Below are positions 63,667-64,000 of a stretch of 64,000 nucleotides of DNA, one piece after another (positions within the stretch are counted from its first letter, which is position 1; each line of letters starts with the position of its first letter). The translations under genes were made by a program, and so were the position numbers. A model generated the notes under the pieces. It made no database searches, was not told the origin of the DNA, and worked only from the letters and a program-made list of their open reading frames with translations. The stretch is from assembly GCF_014650595.1 (NCBI RefSeq), contig NZ_BMVG01000035.1, forward strand, positions 1 through 64,000, written 5' to 3'. This stretch comes from Streptomyces alanosinicus. GTDB taxonomy: Bacteria > Actinomycetota > Actinomycetes > Streptomycetales > Streptomycetaceae.

Positions 63667-64000
63667 TCACGACGTGGCGGTGGCGCCCCCGTCCACGGGC
63701 ATCGCCGCACCGGTGACGAACGACGCGTGCTCGCTGCAGAGCCACAGCGCCGCCCGCGCCACCTCGTCGGGGGCGGCCATGCGGTGCTGGACCGACTCCG
63801 CCGTGAAGGCGCTCTCCAGCGCCGGGGAGGCGGAGATGATCTGCTCCATCATCTCCGTGCGCGTGGCGCCCACGACCAGGGCGTTGACCCGCACGCCATG
63901 CCGTCCGTAGTCCGCGGCCGCGGCCCGGGTAAGGCCGATGACCGCGTGTTTGGCGGCGACATACGCGGCCGAGGCTCCGGTGGCGACGGTGCCCGCCACG
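63667..64000 (-). CDS. short-chain dehydrogenase (partial, cut by window edge)
   Basis: Only the C-terminal 110 or so residues are in the window. They include AAYVAAKHAVIGLTRAAAAD (catalytic Tyr and Lys), GRHGVRVNALVVGATRTEMM and the terminal FVTGAAMPVDGGATATS. The Rossmann motif lies beyond position 64000. It runs away from the window edge toward the TetR gene, with a terminator between them, and may be regulated by the TetR. Confidence 0.88.
   Translation of the reverse strand, partial: VAGTVATGASAAYVAAKHAVIGLTRAAAADYGRHGVRVNALVVGATRTEMMEQIISASPALESAFTAESVQHRMAAPDEVARAALWLCSEHASFVTGAAMPVDGGATATS

Overview
The window is high-GC actinobacterial DNA with strong G/C third positions, GTG as well as ATG starts, and genes packed with ATGA/GTGA stop-start overlaps. 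Family-level matches (a DUF4097 gene beside its HTH regulator, class II DAHP synthase, an AfsA homologue, ScbR/ArpA-type TetR, an acyl-CoA carboxylase epsilon subunit) point to Streptomyces or a close relative. Most of it, about 7.0 to 59.2 kb, reads as one large specialised-metabolite cluster. Its regulators extend to about 63.5 kb and more ordinary genes lie to the left.

Left flank (1-6.9 kb): a class II (serine-type) tRNA-like gene with an abnormal anticodon arm, a DUF4097 protein divergent from an HTH regulator, a class A flavin monooxygenase, a secreted protein coupled to a lipoprotein, and a serine hydrolase.

Precursor supply and aryl-CoA oxidation (7.0-25.7 kb): second-copy-type chorismate synthase and class II DAHP synthase feed chorismate. 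Two MFS exporters, an NAD-dependent epimerase-like protein and a complete minus-strand paaABCDE operon (phenylacetyl-CoA epoxidase) follow. Divergent from it run two ANL ligases, a PaaI-type thioesterase, a Tat-exported BBE-type flavoprotein and a fused TrpE-TrpG anthranilate/aminodeoxychorismate-type synthase.

Nitrous acid cassette (25.8-29.1 kb): a CreE-family flavoprotein overlaps a CreD-family lyase. This is the signature of the aspartate-nitrosuccinate route to nitrous acid, which supplies diazotisation or N-N bond chemistry.

Middle (29.2-48.5 kb): LuxR-type regulator, acyl-CoA carboxylase beta and epsilon subunits, NarL-type regulator, SDRs, a 35-residue coupled peptide, a degenerate ATP-grasp-like protein, an SdhA/NadB-like flavoprotein, MaoC hydratase, FabG-like SDR, a 4-OT tautomerase, an ACAD10/11-like kinase plus dehydrogenase pair, a KASII-like ketosynthase, a fused class I CoA-transferase, KASIII, HAD phosphatase, an AfsA homologue, an orphan KASIII C-terminal peptide and an SDR.

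Aurachin-like block (48.7-59.2 kb): P450, UbiA prenyltransferase, ACP, KSalpha, KSbeta/CLF, aryl-CoA ligase, type II thioesterase, a PEP-synthase-like enzyme and IPP isomerase. Right flank: a peptide deformylase with an in-frame amber stop, a decayed phosphatase fragment, a MurG paralogue, a soluble two-component pair, a gamma-butyrolactone-receptor-like TetR with two near-identical candidate operators, and an SDR cut by the window edge.

Inferred working model: chorismate -> anthranilate-type acid -> aryl-CoA, with nitrous acid acting on the aromatic amine and Paa epoxidase dearomatising an aryl-CoA. KS/CLF/ACP extension, beta-oxidation-like processing and UbiA prenylation would follow. I cannot assign a known product. 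The combination of an ANS cassette, PaaABCDE and an aurachin-like prenyl/PKS block is the main novelty.
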